Below are positions 45,831 to 53,724 of a DNA stretch of 64,000 nt, piece after piece. Origin of the DNA: Anaerocolumna sp. MB42-C2 (GTDB lineage: Bacteria; Bacillota; Clostridia; Lachnospirales; Lachnospiraceae); the NCBI RefSeq assembly GCF_030913705.1, contig NZ_CP133190.1:434001-498000 (forward strand), given 5' to 3'. The notes under the pieces are model-generated. The model worked only from the letters and a program-made list of their open reading frames with translations. It ran no database searches and was not told the DNA's origin. A program made the position numbers and the translations under genes. Position 1 is the first letter of the stretch. Each line of letters begins with the position of its first letter.

Positions 45831-46415
45831 TCACAAGCTTTCAATTCGATCCTTTACGACGCTCCAATCAATATTCTTCATAAAATTGTCTATGTACTCC
45901 GCTTTATTATCTGCATATTGGAGAAAATAGGCATGTTCATACATATCCAGGACTAATAATGGAATTGACATGGCTACATTACCGTAATCATGTAAATCCA
46001 GGCTTAAGTTTCGCAGCATATCGGAACGGGGATCATAGCTGAGGATTACCCACCCACGGCTGGCTTTTGCTGTAGCCACAAAATGTTTTTTCCACAGATC
46101 ATAACTTCCGAAAAATCTGGACAGGAAATTCATCTCCACTTCATCCGGTTCATTATGAGTAGATCCGATATTCTCAAAGTAAAACTCGTGTAAAATGACT
46201 CCATTTAAAGCATAGGTTTCGCCTCTTTTAATACCTCTGAATTCACTGTAAGTGGCATTTGCATCTTCTAAATCCGGATTATCCGCAAGTAATTCATCAA
46301 TTTCATTTATTTTTTTAACATAACCCTCATACAATCTCATATGTGCCTCAAATTGTTCCTTATTGATTACGGTGACATCATCTGAATATTCAAAATTCAG
46401 CTTTACTATCTCCAT
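45831..46415 (-). CDS. Iron/manganese-type superoxide dismutase family protein, diverged active site
   Basis: A 194-residue SodFM-fold protein. Putative metal ligands are kept: His in FEAHMRLYEGYV, His in VILHEFYFENI, and Asp and His in LLVLDMYEHAYFLQY. The gateway His of classical enzymes (KHH) is lost, NHxFYW has become LHEFYF, VWEH has become MYEH, and the outer-sphere Gln is absent from the N-terminal position (Gly). By my alignment a His (DLHDY) takes the C-terminal position, recalling His-type SODs such as that of Mycobacterium. GGAGG precedes the ATG. Dismutase activity is likely but not certain. Confidence 0.8.
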   Translation of the reverse strand: MEIVKLNFEYSDDVTVINKEQFEAHMRLYEGYVKKINEIDELLADNPDLEDANATYSEFRGIKRGETYALNGVILHEFYFENIGSTHNEPDEVEMNFLSRFFGSYDLWKKHFVATAKASRGWVILSYDPRSDMLRNLSLDLHDYGNVAMSIPLLVLDMYEHAYFLQYADNKAEYIDNFMKNIDWSVVKDRIESL

Positions 46416-46499
46416 TACAAATAAACCTCCATGTTACTCTTATTTTATAATATAAGTATACGCAACACTTGGAGGTTTATTATTAACTATTATGGTTCC

Positions 46500-46620
46500 A
46501 GTGTCAAAAGGTCAATTTAAATTATAGTTCGCTAATTTGCACAATTTTATTTCTGATTACGTGATAGAGGTGCAGATGCGTAATTGACGAACGTAAATTA
46601 TTTAAATGACTTTTGACACT
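46500..46620. repeat. 121-bp inverted-repeat element (MITE-like)
   Basis: AGTGTCAAAAGGTCAATTTAA and its near-inverse TTTAAATGACTTTTGACACT bound the element, and inner segments GTTCGCTAATT and AATTGACGAAC pair as well. It fills the gap between the SOD and fhs genes. The same terminal motif occurs at 1678-1688 and, inverted, at 59136-59146. Confidence 0.55.
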
Positions 46621-46715
46621 CAAACCTATTATTTACTGCTTATTTTTCAGTTTCTAGATTCATATCCAAATTAGTTTAACCTAAGGACGTCCTTTTGGTA
46701 TAATTCTTTAAAAAT

Positions 46716-48386
46716 TTAGAATAATCCGGTTATAACACCATCACTGTTAACATCAATGCCCTCCGCCGCCGGTTTCTTAGGAAGTCCTGGCATAGTCATA
46801 ACCGTACCGGTTATGGCAACCACAAATCCGGCACCGGCAGAAAGATAAACCTCGCGGATATGGATATTAAAACCGGTTGGTCTTCCAAGCTTAGACGGAT
46901 CATCCGATAAGGAATATTGATTTTTTGCCATACATACCGGCACTTCTTTAAATCCTAATTCTTCAATATGAGCTATTGCCTTGTCAGCAGCAGGATCATA
47001 GGAAACAGTTGCGGCACCATATATTTCTTTAGCAATGGTCTCTATTTTATCTTTCAGCGGAATGTTTAACTTGTATAGAGGTTTAAAATTACTTTCTTTC
47101 GTTTCAATAACCTGCAATACTCTGTTAGCTAAATCAATTCCGCCCTCGCCGCCTTTTTCCCATACTTCGGATAAGGAAAAATCACAACCTTTGCTTTCAC
47201 AGAATTCTTTTACATAGTTTAGTTCTGCATCCGTATCTGTTACAAAACGGTTTAAGGTAACAACAACCGGCACCCCATATTTTTGAAGATTTTCTATATG
47301 TTTTTCCAGATTTACAATACCATTCTTTAACGCAGCTAGATTCTCGGCAGCCAAATCTTTCTTTTCTACACCGCCGTTATATTTTAAAGCACGAACCGTC
47401 GCTACTAATACAACTGCACTTGGTTTTAAACCGGCACTGACACATTTTATATCAAAGAATTTTTCTGCGCCCAAATCTGCACCGAAACCTGCTTCCGTTA
47501 CGACAATATCCGCTAATTTTAGAGCAGTTTTGGTGGCTCTGACACTATTACAGCCATGGGCAATATTAGCAAACGGTCCGCCGTGTATAATAGCCGGAGT
47601 ATTCTCTAAGGTCTGAATAAGATTCGGTTTGATTGCATCTTTTAATAATGCTGCCATCGCTCCTACCGCATTTAAATCTCCGGCTGTTACAGGTTTACCC
47701 TCGTAAGTATAGGCAACGATGATTCTGCTAAGTCTATTTTTCAAATCATTTAAATCATCGGCAAGGCAAAAGACTGCCATAATTTCAGAAGCAACCGTTA
47801 TGATAAAATGATCCTCTCTTACCACACCATCTGCTTTTCTTCCAAGTCCTACCACAATGTTTCTAAGTACTCTGTCATTCATGTCAAGGCAGCGTTTCCA
47901 TACTATTTGATTTGGATCAATGTTTAATAAATTTCCCTGCTGGATATGATTATCCATCATAGCTGCCAATAAATTATTTGCAGAAGTAATAGCATGAAAA
48001 TCACCGGTAAAGTGTAAATTAAGATCTTCCATGGGAACTACCTGAGCATACCCTCCGCCGGCTGCTCCTCCTTTAATTCCAAAACACGGTCCTAAGGAAG
48101 GTTCTCTTAGTGCAATTACCGCCTTTTTCTCAAGTAATCCCAATGCCTGTCCAAGACCAACTGTTGTAGTTGTTTTACCCTCTCCGGCTGGAGTAGGATT
48201 AATCGCGGTTACCAGCACCAGCTTACCATCCGGATTATCTTTTATCTTATCCCATAATTCATCCGAAAATTTAGCTTTATATTTACCGTAATAATCCAAA
48301 TCTTCTTCCCGTATATTTAGTTTAGCAGCTACTTCTTTAATATGCTGCATTTTTGCTTCCTGAGCTATTTGTATATCGGTTTTCAT
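46716..48386 (-). CDS. fhs: Formate-tetrahydrofolate ligase
   Basis: Fhs (556 aa) makes 10-formyl-THF from formate with ATP, feeding purine and serine/glycine synthesis; in acetogens it is part of the methyl branch. The P-loop is [67 protein letters not shown] and the C-terminal GEGFVV-equivalent [28 protein letters not shown] are typical. AGGAGG precedes the start. No other Wood-Ljungdahl genes are adjacent. Confidence 0.98.
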   Translation of the reverse strand: MKTDIQIAQEAKMQHIKEVAAKLNIREEDLDYYGKYKAKFSDELWDKIKDNPDGKLVLVTAINPTPAGEGKTTTTVGLGQALGLLEKKAVIALREPSLGPCFGIKGGAAGGGYAQVVPMEDLNLHFTGDFHAITSANNLLAAMMDNHIQQGNLLNIDPNQIVWKRCLDMNDRVLRNIVVGLGRKADGVVREDHFIITVASEIMAVFCLADDLNDLKNRLSRIIVAYTYEGKPVTAGDLNAVGAMAALLKDAIKPNLIQTLENTPAIIHGGPFANIAHGCNSVRATKTALKLADIVVTEAGFGADLGAEKFFDIKCVSAGLKPSAVVLVATVRALKYNGGVEKKDLAAENLAALKNGIVNLEKHIENLQKYGVPVVVTLNRFVTDTDAELNYVKEFCESKGCDFSLSEVWEKGGEGGIDLANRVLQVIETKESNFKPLYKLNIPLKDKIETIAKEIYGAATVSYDPAADKAIAHIEELGFKEVPVCMAKNQYSLSDDPSKLGRPTGFNIHIREVYLSAGAGFVVAITGTVMTMPGLPKKPAAEGIDVNSDGVITGLF

Positions 48387-48603
48387 AAGGTAAGCCTCCT
48401 GATTATATTATAATTTACTATTAAACTCATTGCATTTTTTGATAAAAGACGTCATTTTTTGCTGCTTAACATCTGATTATAGGAACAGATTTTTTCGTTT
48501 CTATAATATGTTAATGTTTCCAAATCTATTATAGCAAATTAATTTGAGAAAGAAAGGCTTATATTCATTAATATTTGAGATTAATTTCATTAATAAATAT
48601 ACT

Positions 48604-48632
48604 TTGACCTTATCAATGGTTAGAGTTATAAT
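48604..48632 (+). promoter_or_regulatory. Promoter of the HAD phosphatase gene
   Basis: TTGACC (48604-48609), 17 bases, TATAAT (48627-48632). It implies a leader of about 140 bases before the start codon; distant arms AGCAGGG (48659-48665) and CCCTGCT (48747-48753) could fold that leader. Confidence 0.75.
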
Positions 48633-48779
48633 AAATTTGAATAGCTAAAATGTAATTTAGCAGGGTAATGCAGTAAATTATAAGATTCTTATGCACTACA
48701 ATTATTTATTATAATTTATTTTAATTCTATGATTTAGGTATCTAATCCCTGCTGCAAAAGAATTGGATTGGAGAAACAA

Positions 48780-49427
48780 ATGAAATATAACACAATAATT
48801 TTTGATTTAGATGGTACACTTTTAAATACTCTGGAGGATTTAACCGATAGTGTTAATTATGCTTTAGGTAAATTCGGTTATCCGTTAAGATCTATAGATG
48901 AAATTCGCCGGTTTGTCGGCAACGGCGTTAAAGTATTGATAAATCTTGCTGTTCCAAACGGTACCTCTGCCGAAGAATCCGACAAATGTCTGGAACTATA
49001 TCGAAAACATTATTCCGAAAACTTGCAGAACAAAACCCGTCCATATGATGGAATATCAGAAATGTTAAAATGCTTAAAAGAAATGGGTATAAAACTTGCA
49101 GTTGTATCAAATAAGTATGACACTGCGGTAAAAGCTTTATGTAACGATTATTTTAGGGAATTTATCGAAGTTGCCATTGGTGAATCACAGGGTGTAGCAA
49201 AAAAACCTGCTCCAGACAGTGTATATGCCGCTCTGAAAGTACTCGGTTCAAATAAAGAAGAAACCCTTTATGTAGGAGATTCAGATGTAGATGTTCATAC
49301 GGCTCATAATGCAGGTATAAAATGTGTTGGTGTGACCTGGGGTTTTCGTAACCGGGATATTTTAAAAGCCGAAGGTGCTAATTATATCATAGATAAACCG
49401 GAAGATTTGTTGCAATATGTGAAATAA
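48780..49427 (+). CDS. gph: HAD-family phosphatase, phosphoglycolate phosphatase-like
   Basis: A 215-residue HAD hydrolase. Motif I IIFDLDGTLLNT, motif II VVSNKYD, motif III Lys in KKPAPDS and motif IV YVGDSDVDVHTA are all present, with an alpha-helical cap between motifs I and II. It resembles Gph/PpaX, but HAD substrate calls are unreliable. GGAG seven bases before the ATG at 48780 sets the start; an in-frame TTG lies 12 bases earlier inside the ribosome site. It is a single gene with its own promoter and a terminator. Confidence 0.88.
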   Translation: MKYNTIIFDLDGTLLNTLEDLTDSVNYALGKFGYPLRSIDEIRRFVGNGVKVLINLAVPNGTSAEESDKCLELYRKHYSENLQNKTRPYDGISEMLKCLKEMGIKLAVVSNKYDTAVKALCNDYFREFIEVAIGESQGVAKKPAPDSVYAALKVLGSNKEETLYVGDSDVDVHTAHNAGIKCVGVTWGFRNRDILKAEGANYIIDKPEDLLQYVK

Positions 49428-49480
49428 TATTATTAAAAGATAATATTCTACTATGTACTATTGGGAAAATTTAATAATTT

Positions 49481-49511
49481 GTAAGAGGAGCCAGTTTATA
49501 TCTCCTCTTAC
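49481..49511 (+). terminator. Hairpin terminator after the HAD gene
   Basis: GTAAGAGGAG/CTCCTCTTAC, a perfect 10-bp stem with an 11-base loop, followed by TTCGTTTAT. Confidence 0.65.
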
Positions 49512-49583
49512 TTCGTTTATAAGATTAAAAAAATTATATAATTTTACAATTACCTAAGTTAGCAGGGTTAAACCACTTCCATA

Positions 49584-50378
49584 TCAAACAAAAAATTTAG
49601 AAATAATCTTTCCCAATGCTCTTGCTGTTTTACTTTTAATCGGTAAACATTTATGATCTATATAATAATTACAATACGGCTCTAACCAACCTTTCGTTTT
49701 CCAATACTCATAATCCAGTTTATTTCTCTTACTACTTTCCTTTTGCCAGTAAGTTTGCTGTATTTTAAATATCATATATGAATAGACGGTCGGATGCAAA
49801 GGTTTATAATTATCTATGGAATTAAAAAAAACGGTTGCTAATTTATTTACTTTGTCACTATACTTTTTGATAACATCCGGTTCTGCTACTAATGGTCCAC
49901 CCATACGAAATCTATATTCTTCTGCTATATAAAATCCCCATGTACATAGAGCATTTCTCATAGTTTTTAAGGCATGTTTAGTGGAACTCGCACCTGAAGT
50001 TGTAAAAATAAGTGCAGATTTTCCGTAATATGCAGGACGATGGCAATTAAACGCCATACGATCTATCAAATTTTTCATCAATCCATTTACATCTTCAACA
50101 TATACAGGGCTTCCAAGAATTATTGCGTCTGCTTCCTGTAATTTACTTCTAACCAGAGCAAGATTATCTTTCATTGGGCACAGATCTTCACCTTTTTCAA
50201 AACAAAGCCGGCATCCACGGCATGGCTCGATATTTGTTTCTCCAAGAGAAAAGTATTCAATCTCTAGTGTTTTTCCTTTTTCTTTCGCTATTTTAAGCAG
50301 GGATTGGTCCATTAGTTGAAATATTCGTTCAGTATTTCCATGTTTTCTAAAACTACTGTTAATTGCAAGAATCTTCAT
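49584..50378 (-). CDS. Flavodoxin-like NAD(P)H-dependent FMN reductase family protein
   Basis: A 264-residue protein. Residues 1-180 are a flavodoxin-fold FMN domain (KILAINSSFRKHGNTERIF; ADAIILGSPVYVEDVNGLMKNLIDR) with a cysteine motif CRGCRLCFEKGEDLCP that recalls iron-sulfur flavoproteins. The cysteine spacing could hold a cluster or a disulfide. The C-terminal ~80 residues are basic and helix-rich. GGGAG before 50378 decides the start. It lies 20 bp downstream of the DsrE gene, so they are probably co-transcribed. Confidence 0.82.
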   Translation of the reverse strand: MKILAINSSFRKHGNTERIFQLMDQSLLKIAKEKGKTLEIEYFSLGETNIEPCRGCRLCFEKGEDLCPMKDNLALVRSKLQEADAIILGSPVYVEDVNGLMKNLIDRMAFNCHRPAYYGKSALIFTTSGASSTKHALKTMRNALCTWGFYIAEEYRFRMGGPLVAEPDVIKKYSDKVNKLATVFFNSIDNYKPLHPTVYSYMIFKIQQTYWQKESSKRNKLDYEYWKTKGWLEPYCNYYIDHKCLPIKSKTARALGKIISKFFV

Positions 50379-50397
50379 AACATCTCCCATTTTTTTA

Positions 50398-50742
50398 TTA
50401 AATGGTTATGAGCTTTTCATCTTCTTTTAAAATTTCAGTTAGCCCCTCTCCCCAGTATTTAACCTCAATCCCTAATTCCGTCAGCTTTTCCGTTACATTT
50501 AGCTGTTCTGCGCAGGCCTTGCATGCGGTGAATTTCACACCTGCATGGAGAGCTATTTTAATTTTCTCCTGAATCATCGTATTTTCACTGACAAGTTTTG
50601 CTGTTGCACCCCATATAATCACTATTACCTCATTCCACCAATTATTCAGTTTACTATTTAACGCATACATAAGTACCATTTTTTCAGAAGTAATAATATT
50701 ATCATTCGTCCATAAAATATTTAAAGTATTCGCTTGCTTCAT
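50398..50742 (-). CDS. DsrE/DsrF-like family protein
   Basis: A 114-residue protein of the DsrE fold (NILWTNDNIITSEKMVLMYAL; VIVIIWGATAKLVSEN; IALHAGVKFTACKACAEQL). The ACKACAEQL cysteines lie where DsrE proteins carry their sulfur-relay Cys. Its role may be in sulfur transfer or redox sensing; no sulfur oxidation genes are near. It precedes the flavodoxin-like gene. AGGAGGG lies upstream of the ATG. Confidence 0.82.
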   Translation of the reverse strand: MKQANTLNILWTNDNIITSEKMVLMYALNSKLNNWWNEVIVIIWGATAKLVSENTMIQEKIKIALHAGVKFTACKACAEQLNVTEKLTELGIEVKYWGEGLTEILKEDEKLITI

Positions 50743-50879
50743 TAGAGAACCCTCCTATAATTTTATCAAGATGCTAACAGCGTAAGCAGTTACATTTAAA
50801 AGTTATTTTAACATACTCTGCTTCCATCTTACTCATCTAATATAATACCACATTTTGGAATTCATGTACATTTATTTAA

Positions 50880-52202
50880 TTATGGCACCAAACGGTTCTG
50901 GTCTCTTGGAAACAGGGACGCTTCTCTTACATTCTTTTGATTTAACAGACACATAGTAAAACGCTCCAATCCCATTCCCAGACCGCCGTGCGGCGGCATT
51001 CCATACTTATGAATCATTAAAAAACTTTCAAATAATTCAGGATTCATATTCCGATATTCCATTTTAGCAATCTGCTCTTTATAATCGTGAATTCGCTGCC
51101 CTCCGGTGGTAACCTCTACTCCGCGAAACAATAAGTCAAAGCTAAGTGTATATTCTTTGTTAGCAGGATCCTCCATAGCATAAAACGGTCTCTTAGCTGT
51201 CGGATAATGAGTTACAAAAACAAATTCACTTCCGGTGGATTTCTTTATACATTCGCAGAGTAAACGTTCTTCCTCCGGTTCAAAATCCCCCATATCTTTA
51301 ATTTCCCTTTGATAGGTTTTACTGATTAACTCTTTTGCTTCTGTAAACCGTATGGAGGGTATCTCTGTTAAGTTGGGTATATTCACCTTTAATAATTCAA
51401 TTTCCGGAGAATAATTTTTTAATAAATGATCCATAACATTCTGCAGCATTCGGACTTCCATTTCCATTATATCTGTAAAATTATCTATATATCCCATTTC
51501 AAAATCCAAACCGGTATATTCATTTAAGTGTCTGGACGTATCATGTTTCTCTGCCCTGTAAACCGCACCGATTTCATAAACTCTGTCATATACACCAACC
51601 ATCATCTGTTTATAAAATTGTGGACTTTGAGCCAGGTAAGCTTCCCTGCCAAAGTAGTCCAGCTTAAAAATATTCGCTCCGCCCTCTGCGCCGGCATATA
51701 CTATTTTAGGGCTATGAATTTCAGTAAATCTCTGTTCCTGTAAAAATTTTCTTGCCGCAATACAGATACCCTCTTGTATTTTGAAGATGGCACGTTCTTT
51801 TTCATTCCGCAAGGTAATAGGTCTGTAGTCGAGAATTGTTTCCAGGGATGCTTTGATCTCTTTATTATTAATTACTACCGGCATTTCTTCTTCCGGTTTC
51901 GATAAAACTGATATATCTTTTATACGTACTTCGTACCCCGTCTTGGAACGGCTGTCTTCAACGACCTCCCCGTCTAAATGAATGCAGCTATTTTCTTTTA
52001 ATTCCTCTATATTATAATCTGTAAATTCTTTACTGAAGATACACTGAACAAGAGAACGTTTCATTCTAAGTATAACGAATGAAAATCCGCTCATATTCCT
52101 TATTTTATATACAGAACCTGTTAGTGTAACTTTTTTTCCTATATAATTGTTTAACTCTTCTGCTTCCATATTCTGTTGTATTGTACCTGTTATTTTCATC
52201 AT
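50880..52202 (-). CDS. aspS: Aspartyl-tRNA synthetase, archaeal/AspS2 type (probably non-discriminating)
   Basis: A class IIb synthetase of 440 residues. The OB-fold anticodon domain spans about 15-105 (GKKVTLTGSVYKIRNMSGFS), followed by the catalytic domain with motif 2 DRVYEIGAVYRAEKHDTSRH, FVTHYPTAKRPFYAM and motif 3 GGLGMGLERFTMCLL. It lacks the bacterial insertion domain of standard ~590-residue AspS. Such short enzymes often charge both tRNA-Asp and tRNA-Asn for GatCAB-dependent Asn-tRNA formation. AGGAGG before 52202 sets the start. An Asp-rich leader ORF lies upstream. Confidence 0.93.
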   Translation of the reverse strand: MMKITGTIQQNMEAEELNNYIGKKVTLTGSVYKIRNMSGFSFVILRMKRSLVQCIFSKEFTDYNIEELKENSCIHLDGEVVEDSRSKTGYEVRIKDISVLSKPEEEMPVVINNKEIKASLETILDYRPITLRNEKERAIFKIQEGICIAARKFLQEQRFTEIHSPKIVYAGAEGGANIFKLDYFGREAYLAQSPQFYKQMMVGVYDRVYEIGAVYRAEKHDTSRHLNEYTGLDFEMGYIDNFTDIMEMEVRMLQNVMDHLLKNYSPEIELLKVNIPNLTEIPSIRFTEAKELISKTYQREIKDMGDFEPEEERLLCECIKKSTGSEFVFVTHYPTAKRPFYAMEDPANKEYTLSFDLLFRGVEVTTGGQRIHDYKEQIAKMEYRNMNPELFESFLMIHKYGMPPHGGLGMGLERFTMCLLNQKNVREASLFPRDQNRLVP

Positions 52203-52290
52203 AATAGATTCCTCCTTATTGGAAATAGACTTTATAATCAAGCGTTATAACTAATTAATTTCTTAAACATAACATAATTTAAGTCATCGT

Positions 52291-52335
52291 TCAGCCTATT
52301 ATTAGATCCTTTCCAACATAATCTATATGCTGCAT
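52291..52335 (-). CDS. Possible 14-codon ORF between terminator and aspS
   Basis: MQHIDYVGKDLIIG, started by ATG with AAGGGG nine bases upstream. It lies after the leader terminator and before aspS. It may be a second short leader or chance; it contains two Asp codons. Confidence 0.25.
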   Translation of the reverse strand: MQHIDYVGKDLIIG

Positions 52336-52446
52336 ACTATCACGCCCCTTTATTCTAAGAATATTATGTAAAAATCCAGTTTACCGGACTTTATTGACAA
52401 CCAATCAGGTCCACCAATTCGTATTTTTTTGAAATAGCCCTACAAA

Positions 52447-52496
52447 AAAAACCGCATGGATATAATAAAAATAAATTATTATACCAATGCGGTTTT
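52447..52496 (-). terminator. Intrinsic terminator in the aspS leader
   Basis: On the minus strand AAAACCGCAT and ATGCGGTTTT, extended by TATAATAA/TTATTATA, form a nearly continuous ~21-bp stem followed directly by a run of eight T. It lies between the leader peptide ORF and aspS, where attenuation would act. Confidence 0.9.
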
Positions 52497-52539
52497 AATT
52501 CGTATATTATTAATATGAATCGAATATTAACTCCTGCAC

Positions 52540-52591
52540 AGGTACAAGCCTTTTAGCGCTTATACCTATGGAAATCCACAGCTATAAGCGC
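52540..52591 (-). promoter_or_regulatory. Alternative hairpins of the aspS leader (attenuator-like)
   Basis: Segment 1 GCGCTTATA (52583-52591) overlaps the last codons of the leader ORF and pairs perfectly with segment 2 TATAAGCGC (52556-52564). Segment 2 can instead pair with segment 3 GCTTGTACCT (52540-52549) through AGGTATAAGC (52558-52567), ten pairs with one G-U. The two foldings exclude each other. How they pass the signal on to the terminator is not visible. Confidence 0.6.
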
Positions 52592-52638
52592 CGAATATCG
52601 TCGTCCCTATTAAACTGAAAGCTAAATAATTGAATCAT
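52582..52638 (-). CDS. Leader peptide with three consecutive Asp codons, upstream of aspS
   Basis: An 18-codon ORF, MIQLFSFQFNRDDDIRRL, with AGGAG seven bases before its ATG. Codons 10-14 read Asn-Arg-Asp-Asp-Asp (AAT AGG GAC GAC GAT). Its last codons form one arm of a hairpin, and a strong intrinsic terminator follows about 90 bases later, then aspS. The design resembles amino-acid attenuators, with ribosome stalling at Asp codons as the sensor. A consensus promoter lies about 36-64 bases upstream. Too short for homology search to help much. Confidence 0.6.
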   Translation of the reverse strand: MIQLFSFQFNRDDDIRRL

Positions 52639-52673
52639 ATTATAATCTCCTGAAGTCGAAATAAATTTTTCTT

Positions 52674-52702
52674 AGTTTAGCACCTTACATAGATTATGTC
52701 AA
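52674..52702 (-). promoter_or_regulatory. Promoter of the aspS leader
   Basis: TTGACA (52697-52702) overlaps the last codons of the upstream ATP-grasp gene. After 17 bases TAAACT (52674-52679) forms the -10. The predicted start is about 28 bases before the leader-peptide ATG. Confidence 0.7.
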
Positions 52703-53584
52703 TGTTATATTTCTATTTGAATATAATACTTTAGATTTTATATAATCCAAATATAAACCAACCAAGTTAATATTGCTGGTCTGATACAGCATTCTTGCGC
52801 CAACAACATCCTCGATTTCATTGAAGATCAGTTCATTCCTATCACCAATGATAAAATCGATTCCAACCATACCAAAATCAAACTTGGAAATTATTTTATT
52901 CACTAATTGTATTTCAGTGGAGTTCAACTCATATCTTTCTACGTCACCTCCCAATGAAAAGTTCGACTTAAAACCCTCTCTGGCAGTGCGAAGTACACTG
53001 GCTATGATTTCTTTTCCAATGATATATACCCTGAGATCCTGATGTCTGGACCCAATGAGTGGCTGTATCACAACATCTGAATTATTAAGTTTCTGATAGA
53101 AATCATCCTCAAAATCATTAATATCACCCGGCTTCCTTAAAAAGACCTGGCTTCCGCCATGTCCGGCTACGGCTTTAATAACTGCCGGTTCAGTTATGTT
53201 TTCCAATTCCTTTTTTATCAAGGAATTTTTTACGAATTTAGAATCTATCATTGGTATTCCAAGCTGAGCTATATATTGATATGTTTTCGCTTTGTTATTA
53301 CATATTTCCGCAATATGGGAGTTATTAAAAACCGGTAATCCCATATACTCCAACTGTGCGTTTAACAGGGGATATATGGTTCTGCATATAGCAAAATCCG
53401 GAAGTTTTATATCGTTCCTGTTATACGTTAGATACCAACTGTCCCCTCTTACACCAAATACTAATTCTTCAGCTAATATCAATTGTATCGTAATATTGCG
53501 AAGCATACCTTCCTCTTTATAAAATTGGATATATCTATGATTCTTTTTCACATCCAGTTTACTATATATCAGCCATCCAACCAT
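52694..53584 (-). CDS. RimK-like ATP-grasp ligase (second of a pair)
   Basis: A 296-residue ATP-grasp protein. An N-terminal pre-ATP-grasp domain precedes the ATP-grasp fold: AKTYQYIAQLGIPMIDS, PAVIKAVAGHGGSQVFLR, VVIQPLIGSRHQDLRVYIIG and the metal site FGMVGIDFIIGDRNELIFNEIED. RimK relatives join amino acids to a carboxyl group of a protein or peptide. The target is unknown. GGGAG before 53584 sets the start. It follows a paralogue by about 140 bp. Confidence 0.82.
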   Translation of the reverse strand: MVGWLIYSKLDVKKNHRYIQFYKEEGMLRNITIQLILAEELVFGVRGDSWYLTYNRNDIKLPDFAICRTIYPLLNAQLEYMGLPVFNNSHIAEICNNKAKTYQYIAQLGIPMIDSKFVKNSLIKKELENITEPAVIKAVAGHGGSQVFLRKPGDINDFEDDFYQKLNNSDVVIQPLIGSRHQDLRVYIIGKEIIASVLRTAREGFKSNFSLGGDVERYELNSTEIQLVNKIISKFDFGMVGIDFIIGDRNELIFNEIEDVVGARMLYQTSNINLVGLYLDYIKSKVLYSNRNITLT

Positions 53585-53724
53585 GATTTCTCCCAATAAG
53601 CTTTTATTAACATCGTATTTACTCTAATTCTAATATTAATAACTGCACCTTACAAATCGATTATCTTAAATCGCAAATAAAATAATTCTATTCTTTTAAT
53701 ACAAAACTTTTCAAGAATTTAATC

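Noticed and set aside
48387..48600. THF riboswitch upstream of fhs
   Set aside because: No conserved THF-riboswitch core was seen before fhs, only AT-rich sequence and the ribosome site.
50781..50796. Third uronate operator or cre site (CGTAAGCAGTTACATT) upstream of the DsrE gene
   Set aside because: It lacks the symmetric TGTAAG/CTTACA halves, is unrelated in gene context, and one partial match is expected by chance in AT-rich DNA.
52360..52440. T-box element before aspS
   Set aside because: A GGTGGACC string lies at about 52410, but the 14-base T-box core (AGGGTGGNACCGCG) is not matched and no specifier stem is apparent.
52582..53584. Graspetide (microviridin-like) cluster: two ATP-grasp genes plus an Asp-rich peptide
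   Set aside because: The 18-residue ORF is too short to hold a leader and core, has no PFFARFL-like motif, and has its own promoter and a terminator ahead of aspS. Attenuator leader fits better.
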